A model generated the notes under the pieces. That model was not told the origin of the DNA and did not search any database. It saw only the letters and a list, made by a program, of their open reading frames with translations. This document shows positions 50,029 to 60,200 of a stretch of DNA of 64,000 nt, piece after piece. Position 1 is the first letter of the stretch. Every line of letters starts with the position of its first letter. The DNA is from Crocinitomicaceae bacterium (GTDB taxonomy: Bacteria > Bacteroidota > Bacteroidia > Flavobacteriales_G > Salibacteraceae): positions 186,001 to 250,000 of the forward strand of contig PAME01000014.1 in the NCBI GenBank assembly GCA_002707155.1, in the 5' to 3' direction. The position numbers and the translations under genes were made by a program.

Positions 50029-52012
50029 TTATTTAGCATTTTCTAAAGCTTCTAATCTAGCCTCTAATTGCTTGATATATTCCTGTTGTTCTTGAATAGC
50101 CTTCGTTAAAACTGGAATCATCCCAATATAATTGACTGCCTTGTATTCTAATACTTCAGGGTCTAATTTATTGTTTTCAGCATTTAGAGCATGAACTTGG
50201 TTTTTAACTAGATCTGGAAACGTTTTTTCCAAATCCTGTGCTATAAAACCAATTTGATTTCCTTCCGGTAAGTTCATTTTTCCAAAATCTCCTTCTTGTT
50301 TATAATTGTAAGTTTTTACCTGAATGTTTTTGATTTTTGATAACGCATTTTCAAAAGGAATTATGTCATTTTTTAAGCGTGCATCTGAAGCTTGAGCCAA
50401 AGTACCTGTGTAAGTAACATTACCTACAAAATATCCTGCATAATTAGTTGAGCCACTATCGGCTTGAGCATAAATTCCGTAATTGGTTTTACCCGTTCCT
50501 GTTGTGGATTTGTCACTTAAAGCAAAAACGCCCATATTAAAAGTTCCATTTCCTCTTGAATGCGCATAAATAGAATAGTTACGAACAGTGGCTGTAGCGT
50601 TAAAACCTGAAAGAGCTTGAACACCAAAATTGTTTTGTCCGGCACTACAATCTGCAATAAAAAGCCCACCGATTCCACCGGCACCAACATAAGTAGCATT
50701 AGAGCTACCAAAAACCCTTGAACGAACTCCAATATTTTCATAACCTCCTTGACCATCAACTTGCGTCCAGTTACCTACTGAAGTCGATCGATTACCTGTT
50801 GTTCCTCTAGTTTGAGTGTTTATTGTAACGTAATTAGCACCAATACCTGTTGCGGTAATTGTATCTATAACATCAAATTGACCAATCGGGCTATCCGTTC
50901 CAATACCTACTTGTTTCGGAGTATGTATAACTGTTGCACCTGTTGTGTCCCAATAACCTTCGTTAATAGATTTTGGTTTCCAACTCGTTCCGTCCCAGCT
51001 TAATAGCTGACCCGAAGTAGGAGCAGTTGCAGCTAAACTTCTGCCTTGCAATTGATTAGCATTCCATAATGCTGTCGTTGTATTTGCAGCAAAGCTTGTT
51101 CCTGTCAATGTAAGTCCTGTTCCCGCAGTATAGCTTGCCCCATTATCAGCGCCAGGTGCCCAATTAGAACCATTCCATTTTAAAACTTGATTACTTTAAG
51201 GTGCTGTTGCAGCTATAGATCTTCCTTGTATTTGATTCGCATTCCACAATGCGGTACTAGTGTTTGCTGAAAAAGCAGTTCCAGTTAATGTAAGGCCAGT
51301 TCCCGCAGTATAAGTGTTCCCTGATGAAATAGTTGTTGGCCCCCAAGCCGTGCCGTTCCAACTTAGCACTTGACCTGTTACTGGCGAAGTATTGGCAATT
51401 GATCTATTTTGCAATTTATCGGCATTCCAGATCGCATTTCCAGCATTTGCATCGATGGTATTGCCCGTAACAGTAATTCCAGAACCACCAACGTAGGTTG
51501 AACCACTTCCACCAGCGTTTACTGGTTTCCAAGAAGTACCATCCCAGCCGAGTAATTGACCAGTTCCTGCGCCTGCAGTAGTAACATCGCTTAAATCCGT
51601 CAAAGCAAGCGTTGGTATATTTTCAACGTTTTTTAGCGCTTAATGCATAAGGCACTGATTGAAAAGGCATAGTCCCCATATTAACGAAACCTGCCCCATT
51701 ATCTAATTCTATTTTTAAATGGTGCTTTTTGGTTCCCCAAGCAATAGCACCAAAATTATCAGAAGTACTGCCTTCTCCTATAATGACTGTAAATAATCCA
51801 TAGTCATTAGTTGATACAGTGTGTGTTTCTGTATACTCCACATTAGACCCAGAAGATCCGCTAAGAATAACTGCTTTTACTGATATCGCTTTGTTTTTAA
51901 TTAGTATTCCTGCACCATCTCGAGCGACAGCTTGATAGTTTATACCACCTGGAGTTTGAGCCAACAGAATAACTGACATTAATATCAGAGTAGAGGTTAA
52001 AATTGTTTTCAT
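50029..52012 (-). pseudogene. Tail fiber domain (peptidase S74-like C-terminus) cell-surface protein, broken by a homopolymer frameshift and an in-frame stop
   Basis: Three collinear ORFs: 51623-52012 (TPGGINYQAVARD...MPFQSVPYALSAKKR*), 51196-51603 and 50029-51108 (...DARLKNDIIPFENALSKIKNIQVKTYNYKQ...NQIGFIAQDLEKTFPDLV...). Frameshift at T-run 51629-51634; stop at 51196-51198. Confidence 0.85.
50985..51510 (-). repeat. About three in-frame modules of roughly 60 aa in the tail-fiber-domain pseudogene (boundaries approximate)
   Basis: (Y)TAGTGLTLTGTAFSANTSTALWNANQIQGRSIAATAP / YTAGTGLTLTGTSFAANTTTALWNANQLQGRSLAATAPTSGQLLSWDGTSWKP, plus a more diverged YVGGSGITVTGNTIDANAGNAIWNADKLQNRSIANTSP copy. 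Confidence 0.75.
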
Positions 52013-52054
52013 TGAGTTTGAGTTTGAGATTTGGATACGATTGTAATTACTATA

Positions 52055-53041
52055 CTATTCTCTATTTGTTAGTTCAGCAATTTCTTCATCGAGTAATTCA
52101 TGAATAGGCATTTTCGCATAACTAAACATTTGTGGAAGTAAACTTGCTGATGACATTCCCGGAACGGTATTCACTTCGATCAAATATAGCTCCCCTTCAT
52201 GCAATATATAATCTGCTCTAAAAAAACCACTACATCCTAGTTTCTTGTAAATGTCAACAGAAAGCACCATACAAGCGTTGTAGGTTTCTTTATCGATTCT
52301 CGCAGGAGTTATTTCTTGAGTAGTAGTTGAATTGTATTTGGCTTCATAATCGAAAAATTCTGCTTCGAATTGAATTTCTGTCACCGCCACTGGAGTTACA
52401 ATTCCATTTTTCCGAACTACTCCACAAGTCAATTCAAGCCCTTGAACAGAAGACTCGACTAAAACTCGCTGCCCAACAGAAAAAGCTAATTCTATTGCTG
52501 GAATTAATTCCTCCATTTTTTTGACTTTTGACACTCCAAGACTTGAACCTGCGTCATTTGGTTTCACAAAACACGGCAGCCCCAACTCATCAATCATTTC
52601 TTGAGGGTTTACATCTTCAATTTCGTAAACTAACTTCGAGTTTGGAACTAATATTCCTTGTTTTTCTAAAAAATGATTACAAAACCCTTTATTAAAAGAA
52701 AGTGAGCTTGAAAGCACATTACAGCCCATGTATTTCACTCCAAGCACATCGAAATAACCTTGCAGTTTCCCGTCCTCGCCTGGTGTTCCGTGAATAGTAT
52801 TAACTACGGCATCTATAGCCAAGGTTTGCCCATTATTTTTTAGGGTAAAATTACTTTCGTTAATTGTAACGGGTTCATTTCGATTATCAAAAGCAGTCCA
52901 ACCATTGTTATCCAGTACCAATTTGTAAATGTCATATTTTTCATTTGACAGATTCTTCAAGTACAAATCAGCACTTTTCATGGAGATGGCATATTCATCG
53001 GTAAATCCGCCACAAACAAGGGCAATTATGGGCTTTGACAT
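52055..53041 (-). CDS. ddl: D-alanine--D-alanine ligase
   Basis: KPIIALVCGGFTDEYAISMKSA...VNTIHGTPGEDGKLQGYFDVLGVKYMGC...CFVKPNDAGSSLGVSKV...LIEVNTVPGMSSASLLPQM. Confidence 0.95.
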   Translation of the reverse strand: MSKPIIALVCGGFTDEYAISMKSADLYLKNLSNEKYDIYKLVLDNNGWTAFDNRNEPVTINESNFTLKNNGQTLAIDAVVNTIHGTPGEDGKLQGYFDVLGVKYMGCNVLSSSLSFNKGFCNHFLEKQGILVPNSKLVYEIEDVNPQEMIDELGLPCFVKPNDAGSSLGVSKVKKMEELIPAIELAFSVGQRVLVESSVQGLELTCGVVRKNGIVTPVAVTEIQFEAEFFDYEAKYNSTTTQEITPARIDKETYNACMVLSVDIYKKLGCSGFFRADYILHEGELYLIEVNTVPGMSSASLLPQMFSYAKMPIHELLDEEIAELTNRE

Positions 53042-53057
53042 AGCTTTTTATTTTTAT

Positions 53058-53065
53058 CAAAGTTA
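53058..53065 (-). promoter_or_regulatory. -7 element TAACTTTG upstream of ddl
   Basis: CAAAGTTA on + strand, 17 bp upstream of the ddl ATG. Confidence 0.4.
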
Positions 53066-53146
53066 TTTTCGAAAAATTCAGGTATCACTGTTGATTTCAT
53101 TACTTATTAAAAGAATTGCTAACAGATATCGAACATTCAATAATCT

Positions 53147-53154
53147 TATCTTTG
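53147..53154 (+). promoter_or_regulatory. -7 element TATCTTTG upstream of the PASTA gene
   Basis: TATCTTTG 10 bp before the ATG at 53165. Confidence 0.4.
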
Positions 53155-53164
53155 AGGCCAAGTA

Positions 53165-54001
53165 ATGGCAATCGTAAAAATCATAAAATTCATTTTCTCT
53201 AAGGCCTTTTGGGTAAGTATTGGCGTATATCTTATGCTTCTAATCATTGGAACTTGGTGCCTATTGGTTTACCTAGATATAATTACGCTGCACGGGGAAA
53301 CGATTAAAGTACCTAATTTAAGGTCTTATCACGAAACAGAGCTAGAAAACCTTCTAAAGGCAGATAAGTTAAGTTTTGAAATAATGGATTCTGTATTTGT
53401 TGAAAAGCAACAAGGTGGAATTGTTATTGAACAAACCCCAGATTCAGGAGCATTTGTAAAAGAAGGACGTAAAATATATGTTACAATAAGCACATATGAC
53501 GCACCTAAAGTTACTGTTCCAAATTTGAGGTATGATGACAAACGAAATGTAATAGCTCAATTCCAGTCTATTGGATTGAGGGTTGGGAGAATTTCGTACG
53601 TACCAGCAGCTTGCACTGACTGCCTCGAGCGCGTTGAAATAGACAGTATTCCAGTTGAACCGGGAAGGCGATTGGATCAAGGGACTACCGTTGACTTAGT
53701 CTTTGGGGGTGGAAAAAGTGATCAATTTATTACAATGCCTGTGCTAATAGGATTGAGTTTTAAAGAAGTCAAAGAAAAAATAATGCAGGCTGGTTTGGTA
53801 ATTGGATCTGCAGTATGTGATCAAGAATTTACTGAAGAGGATAGCTCCAATGCACAAGTATTTAAACAAATTCCTGATTTTAATAAAGGTGAAGTTTTGT
53901 TTTTAGGTTCTGCAGTGCAAGTTTTCTTAACTACCGACAGCAATAAAATACCAGAAATTCCGATAGATAGCTTAGAAACCCAATCCATAAATGAATTTTA
54001 A
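53165..54001 (+). CDS. PASTA domain-containing membrane protein (no kinase domain)
   Basis: One N-terminal TM; three PASTA-like repeats (IKVPNLRSYHETELENLLKADKL..., VTVPNLRYDDKRNVIAQFQSIGLRVG..., ITMPVLIGLSFKEVKEKIMQAGLVIG...). Confidence 0.88.
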   Translation: MAIVKIIKFIFSKAFWVSIGVYLMLLIIGTWCLLVYLDIITLHGETIKVPNLRSYHETELENLLKADKLSFEIMDSVFVEKQQGGIVIEQTPDSGAFVKEGRKIYVTISTYDAPKVTVPNLRYDDKRNVIAQFQSIGLRVGRISYVPAACTDCLERVEIDSIPVEPGRRLDQGTTVDLVFGGGKSDQFITMPVLIGLSFKEVKEKIMQAGLVIGSAVCDQEFTEEDSSNAQVFKQIPDFNKGEVLFLGSAVQVFLTTDSNKIPEIPIDSLETQSINEF

Positions 54002-56192
54002 AAGCGTCTTATTTCAGTTATTAATTGTTTGTCAATTTTTTAGTGCTAAAGCTCAAGAAGAGTTAGGTATTCTGCCCTATCGAGCTGAACAGTATTCTAA
54101 GCCATTGTCGAGTAATAATTATGGTTCACGAGCCGCAGGAGACAGCAGTATTACTTATCTGCTGAATACTCTAGAGCTTCCAATCATTGACGATTTCTCA
54201 AAAAACCGAATTAAACACTTCCCCACTTCAGTTGACCACCCCACTGTTTTTGATTCAACAAGCTATCGTTTTCTTGCAAATAATTTACCAGTAGATTCAG
54301 TTGAGTTTATGAATGATTCAGTGTTCAACTACATAGTTGATCCGTTTACTGGAGATTTAGATTCGACTTTAGCAGAGCCATTAAATATTGTGTTTTTTGA
54401 CACGGGAGAAGTCTTTTTTCGAGTTGATTCTTTTCTTGCCTATCCAACTTTTAGTAATTACATACAAAATGGAATAACTAGAACAATTAAATACGAGCCA
54501 GACAGTGTATTGTATAACAAAAAAGCATCCAATTTTTTTGCAAAGGATGACAGTTACAGTTATTGGGTTGCTCCTGGCCCATTCATTAACTACACAATGG
54601 CAATAGATCAACCCACCCTTGGAGTGTTGACCTTTGACGGCTTGGATAGCCTTGGCAATCCATATGATAATTCATCAAAATTGACCTATGGTATTTCGGA
54701 TTTCATGACTTCAAAACCTATTAATCTTTTTGATTATAAAGCGGGTAATAACCGAACAAAGTATGTAGTGAATGACTCCATTTATTTGAGCTTTTTCTTT
54801 CAAGCTGAAGGAAACGGAGATCGACCAGAAAGAGAAGATTCGCTAATTCTAGAATTTTTCGATGTTCGAAAAGCAACTTGGCAAAGAGTTTGGGGAGTTG
54901 AAGGCGATACTTCAAAGGAGTTCGAAAGAATTTCAATTCCTATAGTTGATGCCAATTATATGCAGAATGGTTTCCGCTTCCGGTTTAAAAACTACGCGAC
55001 TCAGTCTGGTAATTTTGATCATTGGCATTTAGATTACGTTCGACTTATTAAAGATGGAGGAATGAATGACGAGATAAAAGATTTTGCAATTGTGAATCCT
55101 ATTCGGTCATTTCTAAAAGACTACACAGCAATGCCTTGGGAGCACTACAAAACGGACCCTAAAAGCTTCATGGTCGATACCGTTTACTTAGACCATATTA
55201 ATTTGAGTAATAAATCGGACATCCTCAAAGCTCGCTATAAAGTATACAAATCAAACAGTGTCAATTATTTGTATTCCTCGCCAGAGGAGCTGCGAACTTC
55301 GGTTACAGACAAAACAAGGCTTTCTTTTGAGGTAAAATCTTCTAATCGTTTTCAGTTTCCAGTAGATAATGAAGAACGCCAGTGGTTTAGATGTGAGTTA
55401 GAAACATTTTCTTCTGATGACAGATATAGTCCAAATGACACCTTGATTCACAACCAATTTTTTGATCGATTCTATAGCTACGACGATAAGTCAGCCGAAA
55501 AAACCTATCACCTAAATATTATAGGTACTCGCCTAGCAATAAAATTTAATTCACCAGTGAGAGACACTCTCAAAGGAGTCCTTATCAATTTCGTTCAAAC
55601 CTTTGAAAAAATCGACAATCAAAAAGTAAATATTATCATCTACAATACCCTAGGTGTCGACCCTATATTCCAATCTGGGCCAATTGACGTTGAAAAAAGA
55701 GCACCGGGAAGTTTTCAGCGATATAATTTACCCGTAGATATAATAGTCGAAGGAGACTTTTATATAGGTTGGGAACAACTTGGTAGAGAAAAAACATATG
55801 TTGGTTACGACATTAACTACAACAACCAACAAAATACCTTTCTCTCAGAAATTGAAGGAGTTTGGTATAACTCAGGGTTTTCAGGAACGGTTATGCTTAG
55901 AGCCGATTTTGGTGATGGAACTGAAGAACCTTTGCTAGAGCCTGAAGTTGAAGTAAAAAAAGTTCCGTTTACATTATTTCCTAACCCTACAAATGGTTTA
56001 TTCTCAATAGAAGGAGTTTCTGAATTGAGTCCAGTACAATTGTACAATTTACAAGGTAGTTTAGTACAAACATGGACGCATAGCGAAGGACGCACTTACG
56101 ACGTCAGCGAATTGCAAAATGGAGTTTATATTTTAATTGCAAGCGACAATACTGGAACCCCTATTTCATCCAAAATAATAATTGCCAAATAG
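53991..56192 (+). CDS. T9SS type A sorting domain-containing secreted protein
   Basis: Signal peptide MNFKSVLFQLLIVCQFFSAKAQ; FTLFPNPTNGLFSIEGVSELSPVQLYNLQGSLVQTW...LQNGVYILIASDNTGTPISSKIIIAK. Confidence 0.85.
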   Translation: MNFKSVLFQLLIVCQFFSAKAQEELGILPYRAEQYSKPLSSNNYGSRAAGDSSITYLLNTLELPIIDDFSKNRIKHFPTSVDHPTVFDSTSYRFLANNLPVDSVEFMNDSVFNYIVDPFTGDLDSTLAEPLNIVFFDTGEVFFRVDSFLAYPTFSNYIQNGITRTIKYEPDSVLYNKKASNFFAKDDSYSYWVAPGPFINYTMAIDQPTLGVLTFDGLDSLGNPYDNSSKLTYGISDFMTSKPINLFDYKAGNNRTKYVVNDSIYLSFFFQAEGNGDRPEREDSLILEFFDVRKATWQRVWGVEGDTSKEFERISIPIVDANYMQNGFRFRFKNYATQSGNFDHWHLDYVRLIKDGGMNDEIKDFAIVNPIRSFLKDYTAMPWEHYKTDPKSFMVDTVYLDHINLSNKSDILKARYKVYKSNSVNYLYSSPEELRTSVTDKTRLSFEVKSSNRFQFPVDNEERQWFRCELETFSSDDRYSPNDTLIHNQFFDRFYSYDDKSAEKTYHLNIIGTRLAIKFNSPVRDTLKGVLINFVQTFEKIDNQKVNIIIYNTLGVDPIFQSGPIDVEKRAPGSFQRYNLPVDIIVEGDFYIGWEQLGREKTYVGYDINYNNQQNTFLSEIEGVWYNSGFSGTVMLRADFGDGTEEPLLEPEVEVKKVPFTLFPNPTNGLFSIEGVSELSPVQLYNLQGSLVQTWTHSEGRTYDVSELQNGVYILIASDNTGTPISSKIIIAK

Positions 56193-56199
56193 GCACTTA

Positions 56200-57246
56200 A
56201 TGGAAAATTCTGACATTTTATCTGATAACGACGAAGCAGAAAACCTTTTCGTTTATAAAACCATAACCGTTGATCCCGGTCAGCAACCCCTTCGGGTCGA
56301 TAAATTTTTAATCGATCGAATTCCGCAAATATCTAGAAATAAGATACAAATTGCTTGCAAGGCTAACTGCCTGATTATTAACGACTCCCCTGTAAAACCC
56401 AATTACAAGGTAAAACCAGGTGATGAAATTGTGCTTCTAATTTCAGAAGAAAAAGAAGATTTAGAAATTCTACCAGAAGATATTCCATTGGAAATTGTCT
56501 ACGAAGACGAAGAGCTTTTGGTCATAAATAAGAATGCTGGATTAGTAGTTCACCCAGGATTTGGTAATAAACACGGAACTCTTGTCAATGCGCTCGCTTT
56601 TCATTTTAATAACTTACCAACCAGCAATGGAAAAGACAGGCCTGGAATTGTACATCGACTAGACAAAGCAACTTCAGGTTTAATGGTAATTGCCAAAACT
56701 GAATTTGCCCACAGTCATTTAGCCAAACAATTTTTTAACCGTACATCAGAGCGCACCTATCACGCACTTGTTTGGGGTGACCCTAAGGAACCCGAAGGAA
56801 CAATAGAAGGGCATATTGGAAGAAGCCTAAAAAACCGCAAGGTAATGAGCGTATTTGAAGATGGTGAATTCGGCAAATCGGCCATTACAACTTACCGAAC
56901 GCTTAGGTCTTATGGTTATGTTACTTTGGTGGAGTGCAAGCTTAAAACTGGACGCACGCACCAAATACGGGCTCATTTCAAACACATAGGCCATCCCCTT
57001 TTTGGTGATCCTGAATATGGAGGTGACAAAATTCTGAAAGGAACTACTTTTACTAAGTACAAGCAGTTTGTAGATAATAACTTCAAGCTGTTACCCAGGC
57101 AAGCCCTTCATGCTAAAACACTTGGTTTTGAACATCCTACAAAAGGTGAGTTTATGCAATTTGACTCTGAATTACCAGAGGATATGTCTTCAGTATTGGA
57201 GCGTTGGGAGAATTATTCGAAACATTCAGACCTAGATGCTATTTAA
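56200..57246 (+). CDS. RluA/RluD family 23S rRNA pseudouridine synthase
   Basis: S4 domain; ELLVINKNAGLVVHPGFGNKHGTLVNALAFH...RPGIVHRLDKATSGLMVIAKTEFAH...CKLKTGRTHQIRAHFKHIGHPLFGDPEYGG. Confidence 0.94.
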   Translation: MENSDILSDNDEAENLFVYKTITVDPGQQPLRVDKFLIDRIPQISRNKIQIACKANCLIINDSPVKPNYKVKPGDEIVLLISEEKEDLEILPEDIPLEIVYEDEELLVINKNAGLVVHPGFGNKHGTLVNALAFHFNNLPTSNGKDRPGIVHRLDKATSGLMVIAKTEFAHSHLAKQFFNRTSERTYHALVWGDPKEPEGTIEGHIGRSLKNRKVMSVFEDGEFGKSAITTYRTLRSYGYVTLVECKLKTGRTHQIRAHFKHIGHPLFGDPEYGGDKILKGTTFTKYKQFVDNNFKLLPRQALHAKTLGFEHPTKGEFMQFDSELPEDMSSVLERWENYSKHSDLDAI

Positions 57247-58265
57247 GCAATTGATCTAATAATTTTTCCAGACTCCGTTTTATTGAGTTGAGGAAGGAAG
57301 TAGATTTTCTTCGGAATTTCGTACTTATTGATTTCAATTTTAGACCAATCAATATCGAATTCAACAGCTGATTCTATTACTAAAATAATTTGTTGCCCCA
57401 AAAGCTCAGAGGGCTCAGCTGAAATAAAAAAAGGACTTTTTAATACTGCCGCAATTTTAATCTCCAATTGTTCCGGTATAATTTTTATTCCACCCGAGTT
57501 GATAACGTTATCAGCTCTTCCCAGCCACTTAAAACTCTCGCTTGAAGTTAATTCAACCAAATCATTAGTAATAATGGCCTCTTTTTGAATGTGCGGAGCG
57601 TGAATTATCAATCGACTATTTTCAGATGAAAAACTAACACCAAAAATACTTTTGAAGCTAGCCTCACCTATTCTTCTAATTCCAATATGAGTAAGGGTTT
57701 CTGTGCTTCCAAAAGATTCAAAAAATCGGGTATTTACTTGTAAGCCCAATATTCTTTCTTTCAATTCTGAAGAAACAGTTGCACCACCGATAAGAACTTT
57801 ACGCATGGATGGCAGTAGGTTTTTTTCAAAATTCAATATTTTTTCGAGCTGAACAGGAACCAATGGAAAGAAGTCAATTGAAACTGGTAAGCCCTTAAAA
57901 GATTTTTCATTAAAATCAGGTTCTAGCACATACAATGAATACCCACAAATCATGGCACGGAATAGCATCATTTTACTGGCCACATATTTCAAGGGTAGAG
58001 CATTTACCGCAACTGCCCCTTTAAACAAACCAAATGTTTTGTGAGTAGCCCGAGCAGAAGCGACTATTTGATCTATAGAAAAAGTAATTTCCTTTGGTGC
58101 GCCTGTTGTTCCCGATGTATGAAAGCGAAATTCATAGGAAACTTTAAAATTGCGCAATTCCTGCTGAAACCCTTTTAACCGATCATTTTCAAAGCTTTGA
58201 CTTAAAAACTCATCACAGCTACTTCCATTAATTTTAAATGCGGGGTGGATTTCAGCCATTTTCAA
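57243..58265 (-). CDS. menE: AMP-binding protein, probable o-succinylbenzoate--CoA ligase
   Basis: FRFHTSGTTGAPKEITFSIDQI...FESFGSTETLTHIGIRRIG...WLGRADNVINSGGIKIIPEQLE; last gene of the men cluster. Confidence 0.87.
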   Translation of the reverse strand: MKMAEIHPAFKINGSSCDEFLSQSFENDRLKGFQQELRNFKVSYEFRFHTSGTTGAPKEITFSIDQIVASARATHKTFGLFKGAVAVNALPLKYVASKMMLFRAMICGYSLYVLEPDFNEKSFKGLPVSIDFFPLVPVQLEKILNFEKNLLPSMRKVLIGGATVSSELKERILGLQVNTRFFESFGSTETLTHIGIRRIGEASFKSIFGVSFSSENSRLIIHAPHIQKEAIITNDLVELTSSESFKWLGRADNVINSGGIKIIPEQLEIKIAAVLKSPFFISAEPSELLGQQIILVIESAVEFDIDWSKIEINKYEIPKKIYFLPQLNKTESGKIIRSIA

Positions 58266-59310
58266 GCAATTTTAAATCCCAATTTTTAGATGAATTATAC
58301 TTAAGAGCTCCATTCTCAACTTGCAAAGGAGAAGGGAAATTATTGGTAAATAACTCTCCAGTACCCAGTCCTTGATACATATTACTGTTTTTTGCAGCAA
58401 CGTACTGAGCTATTGCATTTAACCCAATATTAGACTCCAATGCGGATGTTACCCACCATCCAATAACTAAATTTTCTGCTATTTCTATCCACTCATCACA
58501 ACTCTTCCAGCCCCCTAGTAAAGAAGGTTTAAGGATAATATATTGGGGTTTAATATTGGTCAATAATTCCACTTTATCTTGGTAATTGTTAACTCCTATT
58601 AGCTCTTCATCTAAGGCAATTGGCAATGGAGTTTGTGAGCACAAAGACCCCATTTCAACCGTTTGCCCTTGTCTAATGGGTTGCTCAATTGAATGAATGT
58701 CAAGTTCCGCTAATCGTTTCAATTTGAATAGAGCTTCATTATAGCTGAATGCGCCATTTGCATCAACACGAATTTCTACATCCTCTTTTGAATATGTTTT
58801 TCGAATAGTTTCGACTAATTCAATTTCTCGCTCAAAATTAATTGCACCAATTTTTAACTTGATACACCGAAAACCCTTAATTAATTTCTCATCAATTTGA
58901 GATTTCATAAACTCAACATCACCCATCCATACCAAACCATTTATAGCAATGGGTTGAGCTCCTTTTACAAAATGCGTATCAATTAATACAAATGGCTGCT
59001 CACCCTTTAAAGAAGTAAATGCTTGCTCTATTCCGAAACGAATAGAAGGCCAGTTAATGTAAGATTGCAATAATTCATTTAGGTCAGCACCCGATTCAAT
59101 CAGTCCTTTTAATTCTGCCAATTTCAAAGGGAAATCTGGCTTGTCATCAGCGCTCAATCCCTTAAAAAGGCCTATTTCTCCCCAGCCTACCTTTCCGTTT
59201 TTTGTCAATTTTAATATCCAGGTATCCTTAGTTTTTAAAACACCTCTCGAGGTTCCTCCGGGAGATTTAAATATCAGTGTATATGGTACTATTTCAGCTT
59301 TCATTTTCAA
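58252..59310 (-). CDS. menC: o-succinylbenzoate synthase (enolase superfamily)
   Basis: GLVWMGDVEFMKSQIDEKLIKGFRCIKLKIGAINFEREIELVETIRKTY...VRVDANGAF-type motif; IALDEELIGVNN; SALESNIGLNAIAQY. Confidence 0.9.
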   Translation of the reverse strand: MKMKAEIVPYTLIFKSPGGTSRGVLKTKDTWILKLTKNGKVGWGEIGLFKGLSADDKPDFPLKLAELKGLIESGADLNELLQSYINWPSIRFGIEQAFTSLKGEQPFVLIDTHFVKGAQPIAINGLVWMGDVEFMKSQIDEKLIKGFRCIKLKIGAINFEREIELVETIRKTYSKEDVEIRVDANGAFSYNEALFKLKRLAELDIHSIEQPIRQGQTVEMGSLCSQTPLPIALDEELIGVNNYQDKVELLTNIKPQYIILKPSLLGGWKSCDEWIEIAENLVIGWWVTSALESNIGLNAIAQYVAAKNSNMYQGLGTGELFTNNFPSPLQVENGALKYNSSKNWDLKLLENG

Positions 59311-60200
59311 GAAATTAAAACAGAAATAAAATAGAGTAGAGCAAAACCAAAGGTTCCAAGTGCCAATTGCTTTAACTTATTAATCAATTCTTGAGGATCA
59401 GTATGATTTTTTACCGCTCGAAGATTAGCAATGAAAACAGGCAGTAAAAGCAATGGTAAATAACCTAATAAGCTGCTAGACGAGAAGTACAAAAACAAAA
59501 CAAATAAGAGCCAGCCAGTAGTGATTAATGCATAATGGTAATTCTTAGCCCAAGACCTTCCAAACTTAACCGCTAAGGTATTCTTTCCGTGTTTAGCATC
59601 ATTATCAATATCGCGCAGATTATTCAGGTTCAATACCCCAACAGAAAAAACTCCTATTGATATTGCGGGTAGAATAATTACTAATTCAATAGTGAGGTTG
59701 AATAAATAAGAAGACCCAATAACCCCAACTACGCCAAAGAAAACAAAAACAGAAATATCACCTAGACCAGAGTAACCATAAGCATTTTTTCCAATGGTGT
59801 ACTTAATTGCAGCAGCAATGGCAAGTAATCCAACTAATAGAAAAAGTAAAAATAATATGGTAATATTCGAGAAGCTCACTACCAACAAGCTAATGCCACT
59901 TATAAAACTCAATAATGAAAAAAGGATAACGGCTATTTTCATTTGTTGAACAGTGACTTGGCCACTTTGAATTGCTCTTATTGGGCCTAATCTATTTTCA
60001 TTGTCAACTCCAGAAATTGCATCTCCATAATCATTCGCTAGATTGCTTAAAATTTGCAGAAAAGTTGAAGTTAAAATGGCCAAAGCGAGTATCAACCAGT
60101 TAAAATACTTCTGATCGTATGAAACTGCAGCGCCCATTATAATACTCGAAAACGCAAGAGGAAGTGTTTTTAGACGGAATGCATTAAGCCACTTCTTCAT
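59307..60200 (-). CDS. menA: 1,4-dihydroxy-2-naphthoate octaprenyltransferase
   Basis: MKKWLNAFRLKTLPLAFSSIIMGAAVSY...LANDYGDAISGVDNENRLGPIRAIQSGQ...GVLNLNNLRDIDNDAKHGKNTLAVKFGR. Confidence 0.94.
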   Translation of the reverse strand: MKKWLNAFRLKTLPLAFSSIIMGAAVSYDQKYFNWLILALAILTSTFLQILSNLANDYGDAISGVDNENRLGPIRAIQSGQVTVQQMKIAVILFSLLSFISGISLLVVSFSNITILFLLFLLVGLLAIAAAIKYTIGKNAYGYSGLGDISVFVFFGVVGVIGSSYLFNLTIELVIILPAISIGVFSVGVLNLNNLRDIDNDAKHGKNTLAVKFGRSWAKNYHYALITTGWLLFVLFLYFSSSSLLGYLPLLLLPVFIANLRAVKNHTDPQELINKLKQLALGTFGFALLYFISVLIS

